Assembly (NCBI GenBank): GCA_958367245.1
Contig: CATXEA010000014.1
Coordinates: 26,015 to 90,014 of the forward strand
Origin: an uncultured Blautia sp.
GTDB lineage: Bacteria > Bacillota > Clostridia > Lachnospirales > Lachnospiraceae
Direction of reading: 5' to 3'
Length of the DNA stretch: 64,000 nt
The position numbers and the translations under genes were made by a program. This document shows positions 35,024 through 42,604 of this stretch, in pieces. Positions within the stretch are counted from its first letter, which is position 1, and each line of letters starts with the position of its first letter. The notes beneath the pieces were generated by a model. It searched no databases. It was not told the origin of the DNA and saw only the letters and a program-made list of their open reading frames with translations.

Positions 35024-36919
35024 TTGAAAAAGAACATTACGATAAGACTTGGATTTATTCTCTTTTTGGCAATACTGTTTTCGCTTGTTATCAATTACCT
35101 TGTTCAGTTCCAGTCTGCTCTTAATACGCGACTTAACGATACAAATCAGATGTTCTGGGAAATGAGGCAGATTCTTTCCGCAAACGAAGCTGAAACGGTT
35201 CTGATTGAAAGAGATTTTACTCAGAGCTGTCTTGTTCGCGCCAAGGCGGCAGCTTATATCATACAGCACACCCCTGAAGTGATTCCCGATTCCGCAGAGC
35301 TGGAAAAAATAGCTCAGCTTCTGTCAGTTGACGAGCTTCATATCTTTGACAGGGAAGGGACTATCTATGCAGGCTCATGTCCCCAGTATTTCGGTATGAA
35401 CTTTAATTCCGGAGAACAGATGCAGTTTTTTCTGCCTATGCTCAGTGATACCACTCTGGAGCTGTGTCAGGAAATCACCCCTAATACCGCCGAATCAAAG
35501 ATGATGATGTATGCGGCAGTCTGGTGCGAGGATGCATCAAATATCGTCCAGATTGGAATGAAGCCGGAACGGGTAATGGATGCAAAGAAAAAAACAGATC
35601 TTTCTTATGTATTTTCCATGGTAACCTCTGAACCGGATACCGACGTATATGCCATCGATCCCGTGTCCTTCCGTATTCTTGCTTCTACCAGAAACAACTG
35701 TACCGGATGCAGCGCTCTGGATTTCGGTTTCAGTCAGGATACTCTTTCCATAAAAAACAAAGTATTTTTTCAGGAAATAAACGGCGTAAACTCCATGTGC
35801 ATCTTTGACAGTACAGATTCCCTGATTCTGGCAAGTGTACGCAGAAGCTCCATTTTATATCAGGCTCTTATAAAAAACACAATTTTCCTGGCGCTTTATG
35901 TTGTTGTACTTTCCAGTCTTGCTCTGTTCTTCATTATAAAATATCTGAACCAGAACATCGTCCGCGGCATCAATTCCATGAACGACAGACTGGTAATGAT
36001 TGGAAACGGCAACCTTTCTGTCAAACTTCCGCCTCAGCGCACACCGGAAATGACAGAGCTTTCTTCTCATATCAATAATATGGTAACAAGCCTGATTAAC
36101 CAGCAGACCCAGCTTTCCCTGATTCTGGATAATGTAAAGCTCTCTCTGGGTACCTACGACTATAATACCCGTACGAAACAGCTTCTCATCAATCCCCGTG
36201 CAATAGAAATTCTCGGTCTTCCCGTACACTCGCTGAACGGTTCCGTCAACCCGATTCATTTCTGCAAAAAAATGGACGCCATTCTGGCTTCTCCTTTAAA
36301 TAAAGAACATAACATCTATATTGTTCCCGGTGATACCGTTCAGTATGTTCATGTGGAATATTTTAAGAACGAATCCCACATTCTGGGCATTATCATGGAT
36401 GTGACAAAGGAATTTCAGGAAAAGCAGATTATAGAGTACGAGCGTGATGTGGACCTTCTCACAAACCTTTTAAGCAGACGCGCTTTTTACCGTAAAATGG
36501 AAGACCTTTTTGCCAGCCCGGACTCTCTTGGAACGGCAGTGTTTATTATGATTGATTCTGATAATCTGAAGTTTGTCAATGATACTTACGGCCATTCCAA
36601 TGGCGACTTGTATCTGCAGGCTATTTCAAAAATCCTTGAGAATTTCCCGGCAACCAAGCTGGCTGCAAGACTCAGCGGTGATGAATTTATTCTGCTGCTT
36701 TACGGTTACGAGAACCGCCGACAGCTTGAGGAACTGATTTCCCTCCTCTATATTCACCGTGAAAATACATACCTCACATTCCGGGAAGATCAGATTTCTG
36801 TAAGTTTTTCTGCCGGATGCGCCTTTTATCCGGAAGACGGTCAGGACTACAGTTCTCTTATGAAGCTTGCAGACAAAAATATGTACATAGACAAAAAGAC
36901 CCGCAAGGGTATCATCTGA
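35024..36919 (+). CDS. Membrane sensor diguanylate cyclase (GGDEF)
   Basis: 631 residues from a TTG start at 35024, chosen because AAGGAGG lies 5 bases upstream; ATGs at 34997 and 35009 precede that site. Order: membrane segment (about 7-25), extracytoplasmic Cache-like sensor (about 30-270), second membrane segment (about 280-300), HAMP-like linker, PAS-like region, and a C-terminal GGDEF domain with SGDEF at about residue 550. Ser in the first position is usually compatible with activity. No RxxD inhibitory site precedes it. It would make cyclic di-GMP in response to an external signal. Confidence 0.87.
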   Translation: MKKNITIRLGFILFLAILFSLVINYLVQFQSALNTRLNDTNQMFWEMRQILSANEAETVLIERDFTQSCLVRAKAAAYIIQHTPEVIPDSAELEKIAQLLSVDELHIFDREGTIYAGSCPQYFGMNFNSGEQMQFFLPMLSDTTLELCQEITPNTAESKMMMYAAVWCEDASNIVQIGMKPERVMDAKKKTDLSYVFSMVTSEPDTDVYAIDPVSFRILASTRNNCTGCSALDFGFSQDTLSIKNKVFFQEINGVNSMCIFDSTDSLILASVRRSSILYQALIKNTIFLALYVVVLSSLALFFIIKYLNQNIVRGINSMNDRLVMIGNGNLSVKLPPQRTPEMTELSSHINNMVTSLINQQTQLSLILDNVKLSLGTYDYNTRTKQLLINPRAIEILGLPVHSLNGSVNPIHFCKKMDAILASPLNKEHNIYIVPGDTVQYVHVEYFKNESHILGIIMDVTKEFQEKQIIEYERDVDLLTNLLSRRAFYRKMEDLFASPDSLGTAVFIMIDSDNLKFVNDTYGHSNGDLYLQAISKILENFPATKLAARLSGDEFILLLYGYENRRQLEELISLLYIHRENTYLTFREDQISVSFSAGCAFYPEDGQDYSSLMKLADKNMYIDKKTRKGII

Positions 36920-36928
36920 CCCCCTTTT

Positions 36929-36966
36929 AAAAACAGGAAGCCCCTTATTTGGAGCTTCCTGTTTTC
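36929..36966. terminator. Bidirectional terminator between GGDEF and FabK-like genes
   Basis: AAACAGGAAGC pairs with GCTTCCTGTTT, with A and T runs on either side. It separates convergent genes and touches the stop of the reverse-strand gene. Confidence 0.8.
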
Positions 36967-38021
36967 TATAAAAGCCTTCCCAACACCTCTGCTACTGTTG
37001 TAATCTTTTCTGCTTTCCACGCGTCTGCGCCACAAAATAAAAGAGCTTCCTCTACCTCTCCTTTCGCCGCATGAATCAGCGCATCTGTAATACAGTACGG
37101 AATCTCTGCAGGATTGCAGTGCGCCAGACACTGATGACATTTGTGAGGGATTTTTTCGCCGGCATCCACACGGGCAAGAAATCTGTTTGAAATCGCTCTT
37201 CCCGGCATTCCCACCGGACTTTTCACAATACGTATATCCTCATTCTTTGCATTGATATAAGCTTCTTTATATCGTATATCTGCATCGCACTCTTCTGTTG
37301 TTACAAAGACAGTTGCAGCCTGAACTGCGTCAATCCCCATTGCAAAAGCTTCCTGAACCTTCTCTCTGGTATTCATTGCTCCGGCAAGCGCAGTCGGAAT
37401 CTTTATCCCGTATTTTCCTTCATATACCTGCACTGTTTTAAGAATCGCCTTCACTTCCTCATGGTATGCTTCTTCCGTAAATACTTCCAACTGTTCTTTC
37501 GTAAATCCCAGATGTCCGCCTGCCTTCGGGCCCTCAATCACCAGAAGATCCGGCATACGTTTATACTTTCTGTCCCAGTATTTCAAAATAACTTTAGCTG
37601 ATTTGTCAGTGGAAACAATCGGAGCAATTGCTGTATCTGTTCCCTCCACATAGGCTGGCAGGTCTGTAGGAAGCCCTGCGCCTGAAATAATAAGGTCTGC
37701 GCCTGCTGCCGCAGCCTCCCTAACATAAGCTTCATAATTTCTTGTGGCAACCATGATATTAAATCCCACGATTCCGCCATCCGCCAGATTTCTGGCTTTT
37801 TCAAGCTCCTTATGGATGGCGCGGAGATTGGCTGTAAGCGGCGCTTCGTCAAAATCCGGTTCTCTGAAACCAATCTGAGCAGTGGAAATAATTCCCACTC
37901 CTCCTTCCCTGGCCACAGCTCCCGCCAGATTTCCAAGACTGATGCCTACTCCCATCCCGCCCTGTATAATGGGAAGCTTTGCTGTTTTATTTCCGATTTT
38001 TAATTTCTTATATACACTCAT
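36966..38021 (-). CDS. FMN-dependent oxidoreductase, nitronate monooxygenase/FabK-like
   Basis: 351 residues. The TIM-barrel NMO/FabK core shows PIIQGGMGVGIS at the N-terminus, IISGAGLPTDLP, the GPKAGGHLG phosphate-binding loop and AAATVFVTTEE-like VQAATVF. A C-terminal extension carries CHQCLAHC and further cysteines, which could bind a metal or cluster. The family includes nitronate monooxygenase and the enoyl-ACP reductase FabK. The FabT-like operator at its promoter favours a fatty-acid-related role, but the exact reaction is unresolved. It stands alone. Confidence 0.82.
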   Translation of the reverse strand: MSVYKKLKIGNKTAKLPIIQGGMGVGISLGNLAGAVAREGGVGIISTAQIGFREPDFDEAPLTANLRAIHKELEKARNLADGGIVGFNIMVATRNYEAYVREAAAAGADLIISGAGLPTDLPAYVEGTDTAIAPIVSTDKSAKVILKYWDRKYKRMPDLLVIEGPKAGGHLGFTKEQLEVFTEEAYHEEVKAILKTVQVYEGKYGIKIPTALAGAMNTREKVQEAFAMGIDAVQAATVFVTTEECDADIRYKEAYINAKNEDIRIVKSPVGMPGRAISNRFLARVDAGEKIPHKCHQCLAHCNPAEIPYCITDALIHAAKGEVEEALLFCGADAWKAEKITTVAEVLGRLL

Positions 38022-38061
38022 AATAATCTCCTGTCCGATAAATAGTTTCTCTATAAAATAT

Positions 38062-38074
38062 TTTGATATTCAAA
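38062..38074 (-). promoter_or_regulatory. FabT/MarR-like operator
   Basis: TTTGA-TAT-TCAAA, a perfect 5+3+5 palindrome directly downstream of the -10 and spanning the expected start of transcription. It resembles the FabT operator core (TTTGATTATCAAA) of fatty-acid-synthesis genes in Firmicutes. Confidence 0.55.
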
Positions 38075-38101
38075 GTATATCACAAATCCAAAAGTTGTCA
38101 A
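38074..38101 (-). promoter_or_regulatory. Sigma-A promoter of the FabK-like gene
   Basis: Perfect TTGACA (38096-38101), 16-bp spacer, TATACT (38074-38079) on the reverse strand, 53 bp upstream of the start codon. Confidence 0.8.
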
Positions 38102-38168
38102 GTAATGATTATTATATAATGTAGTTTTTATTACTATATATTTTTTGTTACGCAGGCTCACGGCAAAC

Positions 38169-38210
38169 AAAAAAGCCCTTCTGCCGGAAATTCATCCGGA
38201 AGAAGGACTT
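38169..38210 (-). terminator. Terminator of the mrp gene
   Basis: Reverse strand AAGTCCTTCTTCCGG pairs with CCGGCAGAAGGGCTT (two mismatches) and is followed by a T-run, 18 bp after the stop codon. Confidence 0.8.
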
Positions 38211-38228
38211 CTAAGCTGCTATATGAAA

Positions 38229-39059
38229 TTATTCAGGCATAACCTCTGCTGCCGCTGTAATATATTCGTTATTGATGTCTGCGAAGTTTCCGCTGTCTGC
38301 TGTTGCCGCATAGGAAACGTCAATCGGCATTTTTCCGAGTACAGGAACATTGAGCTCTGCTGCAATCTCATCAATATGGCTTTCGCCGAATACCTTGATT
38401 TCTTTTCCGCAGTCAGGACATTTCACAAAGCTGTAGTTCTCTACAATACCAAGTACAGGAACTTTCATCATCTCAGCCATGTTGTATGCTTTCTTTACGA
38501 TCATCTTAACAAGATCCTGAGGAGATGTCACAATCACCACACCGTCTACAGGAAGAGACTGGAAAGCAGTAAGCGGAACGTCGCCTGTTCCAGGAGGCAT
38601 ATCCACAAACAGGTAGTCCAGTTCGCCCCAGATTACATCTGTCCAGAACTGTTTTACCATATTGGCAAGAACAGGTCCTCTCCAGATTACAGGGGTCTCC
38701 TCTGTAGGAAGAAGAAGGTTGATGGACATAACCTTGATTCCGTTGGAAGTCTCCATTGGGAAAATACCGTCGTCGTTTGCGTTTGCAGCGCCTGTCAGTC
38801 CATACATTTTCGGGATAGACGGACCTGTGATATCCGCGTCAAGAATACCGACTTTATATCCTTTCGCTGCCATCATATTTGCAAGAGAACCTGTTACGAA
38901 GGATTTACCAACGCCGCCTTTTCCGCTGACGATTCCCACTACATGTTTAATGTCAGAAAACTTATTCATTTCTTCCAGAAAGCTCTTCGGTTTGTCTTTC
39001 TGGCTGCAGCCTTCACAGCTTGATTTTGTACATGTTGTACTGTTGCACTCTTTTGCCAT
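38229..39059 (-). CDS. Mrp/NBP35-type iron-sulfur carrier ATPase
   Basis: 276 residues from the ATG at 39059 (AGGAG 8 bases upstream). The deviant Walker A GKGGVGKS is present, with the DADITGPSIPKMYG switch region and the VDMPPGTGDVPLT Walker B. A C-terminal CPDCG holds the CxxC that bridges the cluster. The N-terminus has four more cysteines (CNSTTCTKSSCEGC), as in NBP35 types. It is thought to bind and deliver iron-sulfur clusters as a dimer in the cytoplasm. The csoR-type gene lies 20 bp upstream, so co-transcription is likely. Confidence 0.92.
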   Translation of the reverse strand: MAKECNSTTCTKSSCEGCSQKDKPKSFLEEMNKFSDIKHVVGIVSGKGGVGKSFVTGSLANMMAAKGYKVGILDADITGPSIPKMYGLTGAANANDDGIFPMETSNGIKVMSINLLLPTEETPVIWRGPVLANMVKQFWTDVIWGELDYLFVDMPPGTGDVPLTAFQSLPVDGVVIVTSPQDLVKMIVKKAYNMAEMMKVPVLGIVENYSFVKCPDCGKEIKVFGESHIDEIAAELNVPVLGKMPIDVSYAATADSGNFADINNEYITAAAEVMPE

Positions 39060-39079
39060 TTTTCGCACTCCTTTTCTAT

Positions 39080-39427
39080 TTACTTCATGAACCGGTCGAT
39101 TGCAACTTCCAGTTCTTTGATTGCTTCTCTATCGCCATGCTCCACTGCATCTACAATGCAGTGCTCGATATGGTCCTGAAGTATAATCTTGCCCGTGTTG
39201 TTTATTGCGGATTTCACTGCGGAAAGCTGTATCAGTACCTCACTGCAGTCACGTCCGTCCTCTACCATCCGCTTAATGGATTCCAGATGTCCGATTGCCC
39301 GTGAAAGCCTGTTGATAACCGCTTTCGTATGTGCATGACTGTGATGATGCCCATGTTCGCCGTGCGTGTGCTCAATCACAGTTCCGTCTTCAAGGATATG
39401 CTGATGTTTCTCCTTTGTACCACACAT
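39080..39427 (-). CDS. CsoR/RcnR-family metal-sensing repressor with His-rich N-terminus
   Basis: 115 residues. The C-terminal 80 residues are the helical CsoR fold: VINRLSRAIGHLESIKRMVEDGRDCSEVL, then DHIEHCIV. The conserved Cys (RDCSE) and the His/Cys pair (DHIEHC) match the Cys-His-Cys copper(I) site. The first 33 residues are unusual, ending in a string of eight histidines within HTHGEHGHHHSHAHT, a possible additional metal site. It precedes the iron-sulfur carrier gene. The regulated metal is not certain; copper is the first guess, nickel or cobalt possible. Confidence 0.88.
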   Translation of the reverse strand: MCGTKEKHQHILEDGTVIEHTHGEHGHHHSHAHTKAVINRLSRAIGHLESIKRMVEDGRDCSEVLIQLSAVKSAINNTGKIILQDHIEHCIVDAVEHGDREAIKELEVAIDRFMK

Positions 39428-39498
39428 AAACTTCTCCTTTCCATCTGATAGAATCTCAGATGTTTTCCTCGCGCATAGGCTATATTATACCACATCTG

Positions 39499-39726
39499 TC
39501 AAATCTCTGTAAAGGAACAACGCTGTTTTATTTGAGAAGTTACAATATCAAAGATAATCGTTCCGTCTGCAAGAACCGTTTTTTCATATGTAATATCTTT
39601 TCCCGCAAATTTTTTCTTAATATATTCCTCCGGTTCCTCCAGTTCCAGTTCTTCCACAAAAACATCCCGCATCTGGTTTCTCGGACATTTATTAAAAATC
39701 TCCCAGATTACTTCATATTCTTTCAT
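39499..39726 (-). CDS. Conserved small acidic protein of unknown function
   Basis: 75 residues from the ATG at 39726, with GGGGGAG 7 bases upstream; the longer reading to 39921 overlaps xpt and has no site. The sequence begins KEYEVIWEIFNKC and ends SQIKQRCSFTEI, with an acidic centre (VEELELEEPEEYI). It has two cysteines, no membrane segment and no domain I can name. Divergent from xpt and upstream of the csoR-type gene on the same strand (71-bp gap). Confidence 0.65.
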   Translation of the reverse strand: MKEYEVIWEIFNKCPRNQMRDVFVEELELEEPEEYIKKKFAGKDITYEKTVLADGTIIFDIVTSQIKQRCSFTEI

Positions 39727-39877
39727 TTCTTTTCTCCCCCTTTCCTTTTTTGCCCTGAAACCATTATAATTATTTTCGTATTTTTTGTCAAAAAATAATT
39801 GCACTTCGGGCAATTTTGGCTTATAGTAGATATAATATCCGAAACGATAATCATACATAGCTAAAGGAGAGCGAACC

Positions 39878-40450
39878 ATGAAACTTTTAAAAGACCGAAT
39901 CCTGAAAGACGGTACAATCAAACCGGGAAATATTTTAAAAGTAGACAGTTTTTTAAACCATCAGATGGACATAGCGCTCATCAATGAAATCGGCAAGGAA
40001 TTTAAAGCCCGTTTTTCTGACTGTCCAATTACCAAAATTCTTACTATTGAAGCATCCGGTATCGGTATTGCATGTATTGTTGCACAGTATTTCAATGTAC
40101 CTGTTATATTTGCCAAAAAAACACAGAGCCTTAATCTTGACGGCGAAGTATACACCAGTAAAGTAGAATCCTTTACCCATAAGAAGGTTTACGATGTCAT
40201 CCTTTCCAAAAAATTCCTTGGTCCGGACGATCACGTACTTCTCATTGACGACTTCCTCGCAAACGGCTGCGCCCTTCTCGGTTTGATCGAAATTGTAAAA
40301 GAATCCGGCGCGACCTTAGAAGGCGCAGGTATCTGTATCGAAAAAGGCTTCCAGCAGGGCGGCCAGATTATCCGCGATATGGGCGTCAGACTGGAATCTC
40401 TTGCAATCGTGGATTCCATGACAGACGACTCCCTCACATTCAGAGATTAA
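39878..40450 (+). CDS. xpt: Xanthine phosphoribosyltransferase
   Basis: 190 residues, the length of Firmicute Xpt. Recognisable parts: MKLLKDRILKDGTIKPGNILKVDSFLNHQ (split here), TIEASGIGIA, and the PRPP-binding motif VLLIDDFLANGCAL. It salvages xanthine to XMP. GGAG lies 8-11 bases before the ATG. A TATAAT at 39831-39836 gives a leader of only about 35 nt, too short for the guanine riboswitch that controls xpt in Bacillus. A bidirectional terminator follows. Confidence 0.95.
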   Translation: MKLLKDRILKDGTIKPGNILKVDSFLNHQMDIALINEIGKEFKARFSDCPITKILTIEASGIGIACIVAQYFNVPVIFAKKTQSLNLDGEVYTSKVESFTHKKVYDVILSKKFLGPDDHVLLIDDFLANGCALLGLIEIVKESGATLEGAGICIEKGFQQGGQIIRDMGVRLESLAIVDSMTDDSLTFRD

Positions 40451-40452
40451 CA

Positions 40453-40495
40453 GAAAAAATGACAGGAGAATTTCAATTCCCCTGTCACTTTTTTT
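40453..40495. terminator. Bidirectional terminator between xpt and the binding-protein gene
   Basis: AAAAAATGACAGGAG pairs with CCTGTCACTTTTTT around an AT-rich loop. It serves xpt and, in the other direction, the four-gene gdpD-murT-gatD-lipoprotein operon. Confidence 0.85.
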
Positions 40496-40502
40496 CTGTT
40501 TT

Positions 40503-41876
40503 TTATGCCTTTGATGCAGGAACAGCCGCGCCCTCCGGCTTGGGAGTCGGAGTTGCGGTTAATGTTTCTGAAGGCGACGGCGCAACAGAAGGAGAGGGCT
40601 TTGCGCCTTCTGTGGGAACCGGTGTCCCTGTCGGCTGCGTTTCCTTATCTGTCTTCTTTTGCATCGTCTGTGCAGGGGTCGGAGTTGGAGTCGGCAGCTT
40701 TGGCATAATTTCTTCCTCCGTATAGGTTCCGTTATCTACCATAATCTGGTAATTGTCGCCATCAATCAGTTCCGCCTCACAAGTGTAAGCTCCGATAATT
40801 TTTTTACCATTGTCATACTGGGAATAGTTATCCACCTCAACCTTATTACCTGTAAGATATCCATCCACCATTTTCACGCAGATATCTGCCAGTTCACTTC
40901 TGTCCTGAAAGAGTGTAAATCCTACTTTGCCTTCCGCAATAGCCTTTATTGCCTCCGCCTCGCTTCCGAAGCCTGTTATCAGCGGCAGGTTTTCATTTTC
41001 TGCATTGATATCTCTGGATTCAAGAAGCTCTGATATGGTATATGTATATTTGTCAGAGGCAGTACAGATAATATCCGGCGCGCCCTCTGCCGCATAAAAT
41101 TCATCCAGAATACTCTGAAACCTGCTTTTCGCCGCAATCTCGCTTCCCCGCATTACGCTGGTATCGTCAAAGGTCAGCTTGCCTGATTTACATACGAGAG
41201 TTCCATCATCCAGATATTCCTGCAGCACCTCAAGGATTCCATTGTAGAAAAACAATTCTCTTACATCCTCAGGCGTTCCCATCAGAAATTCAATCGTATA
41301 GGAAAGCTTCTCTTCTCTGGCTGCCTCTAAATCTTTCAGCTTCACGATCGTTTCACCGACCAGTCTGCCTTCTGCTCTGGTGTCAAAGGCTGCATAATAC
41401 TTTACAAGCTCCGTATTCATAACCAGCTTATCATACGAAAATACCGGAATCTCTTTCTCCTGCGCCTCCGCAAAAGCTTCGGAAAGCCCATAGGCATCCA
41501 CAGGATTCACTACAATAGCCGCTGCCTCAGATTCCACAAGTGTCTGTATCTGCTGTATCTGCGTTTCCGTATCATTTCCGGCAGTCAGAATCTCCGCTTC
41601 ATACCCTGCCTCCTCGAACTTCTGCGACAGATATTCCTCATCTTTTGTCCCTTCCTCAGGAAGAAGGATTCCAACCTTTACGGCTTCTTCCGGTTCAGCC
41701 TCTTCCTCTGTCTCTGCCTCTTCTGTTTCGGTTTCTTTTTCTTCGCTTTCGGAGCTTTTTCCCTCTTTTTCGATTTCTTCACTTTCTTTTACTGCCTCTG
41801 CAGCTTTATTCGGGCCACAGGCAGAAAGAAATACTGCCAAAGCGCCCACAAGTAAAAGAGCTGTTTTATTTTTCAT
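40503..41876 (-). CDS. Sugar-type ABC substrate-binding lipoprotein
   Basis: 457 residues. The signal peptide ends in a lipobox (LSAC, Cys20). A strongly acidic linker rich in Glu follows (about 30-70), then a periplasmic-binding fold of the ribose/galactose type (VKVGILLPEEGTKDEEYL onward, with AAIVVNPVDAYGL). The C-terminal 60 residues are a Pro/Thr/Ser low-complexity tail (PTPTPTPAQ and further). No ABC ATPase or permease is encoded nearby. The ATG overlaps the gatD stop (ATGA), coupling it to peptidoglycan amidation genes. A binding protein used as a sensor is possible. Confidence 0.85.
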   Translation of the reverse strand: MKNKTALLLVGALAVFLSACGPNKAAEAVKESEEIEKEGKSSESEEKETETEEAETEEEAEPEEAVKVGILLPEEGTKDEEYLSQKFEEAGYEAEILTAGNDTETQIQQIQTLVESEAAAIVVNPVDAYGLSEAFAEAQEKEIPVFSYDKLVMNTELVKYYAAFDTRAEGRLVGETIVKLKDLEAAREEKLSYTIEFLMGTPEDVRELFFYNGILEVLQEYLDDGTLVCKSGKLTFDDTSVMRGSEIAAKSRFQSILDEFYAAEGAPDIICTASDKYTYTISELLESRDINAENENLPLITGFGSEAEAIKAIAEGKVGFTLFQDRSELADICVKMVDGYLTGNKVEVDNYSQYDNGKKIIGAYTCEAELIDGDNYQIMVDNGTYTEEEIMPKLPTPTPTPAQTMQKKTDKETQPTGTPVPTEGAKPSPSVAPSPSETLTATPTPKPEGAAVPASKA

Positions 41877-42604
41877 ACTGCGCCTCCTGCAAATCTGTTA
41901 TATACATATGCATTAGCCTCCTGCTCCTGACTGTCGTCGAGAGGTGTAAGTTCCACTTTTTCTCCATATTTACGCTCCAGCGCCCGGATAATCAGCCAGT
42001 CTGCAAGCTGTGGGTTCTTGGGAAGAAGCGGTCCATGAAGATAAGTTCCTATTACATTTTTGTAGACAATTCCTTCTTCTTTAGACTGCCCGTCATTTCC
42101 AGCCCCATAGAGTACCTTTCCAAGAGGCTTATTCCCTCTGATGTCAGTCCTTCCTCCGTGGTTTTCAAAGCCCACAACAGGCATGTCGAAAAGCTCGCTT
42201 TTCAGCACAATATTGCTGATGAGACGGCCTTCTCCCTGTTCTGTACACATATCTACCAGTTCCAGTCCCGGAATAGTTCCCTTTTCCGTCTTATAATATT
42301 CTCCAAGAAGCTGATAACCTCCGCAAATAGCAATCACAACACCGTTATCTTCCACATATGTTTTAAATTCTTCCCGTATCTGACGAAGCTTCTCGCATAC
42401 CAGCATCTGCTCTCTGTCGGAACCGCCGCCCAAAAGCACGATATCCAGTCCCTCAAAGCTTATTTTATCATCCAGTTCAAACGTCTTTACCTCAGCCTCA
42501 ATTCCTCTCCACTGGCATCTTTTCACCAGACACTGGATGTTTCCCCTGTCTCCGTAAAGGTTCAAAAGATCCGGATATAAATGTCCAATTGTCACTTTCA
42601 TCAT
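41873..42604 (-). CDS. gatD: Lipid II isoglutaminyl synthase, glutaminase subunit GatD
   Basis: 243 residues. Class I glutamine amidotransferase fold with the nucleophile Cys in VVIAICGGYQLLG and the catalytic His in VIGTYLHGPLLP. The start KVTIGHLYPDLLNLYGDRGN is typical of GatD and related to cobyric-acid synthase amidotransferases. With MurT, encoded directly upstream, it amidates the D-glutamate of lipid II to D-isoglutamine. GGAGG lies 7 bases before the ATG, which overlaps the murT stop. Confidence 0.94.
   Translation of the reverse strand: MMKVTIGHLYPDLLNLYGDRGNIQCLVKRCQWRGIEAEVKTFELDDKISFEGLDIVLLGGGSDREQMLVCEKLRQIREEFKTYVEDNGVVIAICGGYQLLGEYYKTEKGTIPGLELVDMCTEQGEGRLISNIVLKSELFDMPVVGFENHGGRTDIRGNKPLGKVLYGAGNDGQSKEEGIVYKNVIGTYLHGPLLPKNPQLADWLIIRALERKYGEKVELTPLDDSQEQEANAYVYNRFAGGAV

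Noticed and set aside
38145..39023. 292-codon forward open frame antisense to the mrp gene
   Set aside because: Lies opposite a well-conserved coding gene, begins inside its terminator, and has no ribosome site or recognisable domain.
39727..39877. Guanine riboswitch or PurR boxes upstream of xpt
   Set aside because: Leader after the -10 is only about 35 nt. TTCGGG and CCGAA motifs exist but are in the wrong orientation and spacing for paired PurR boxes.
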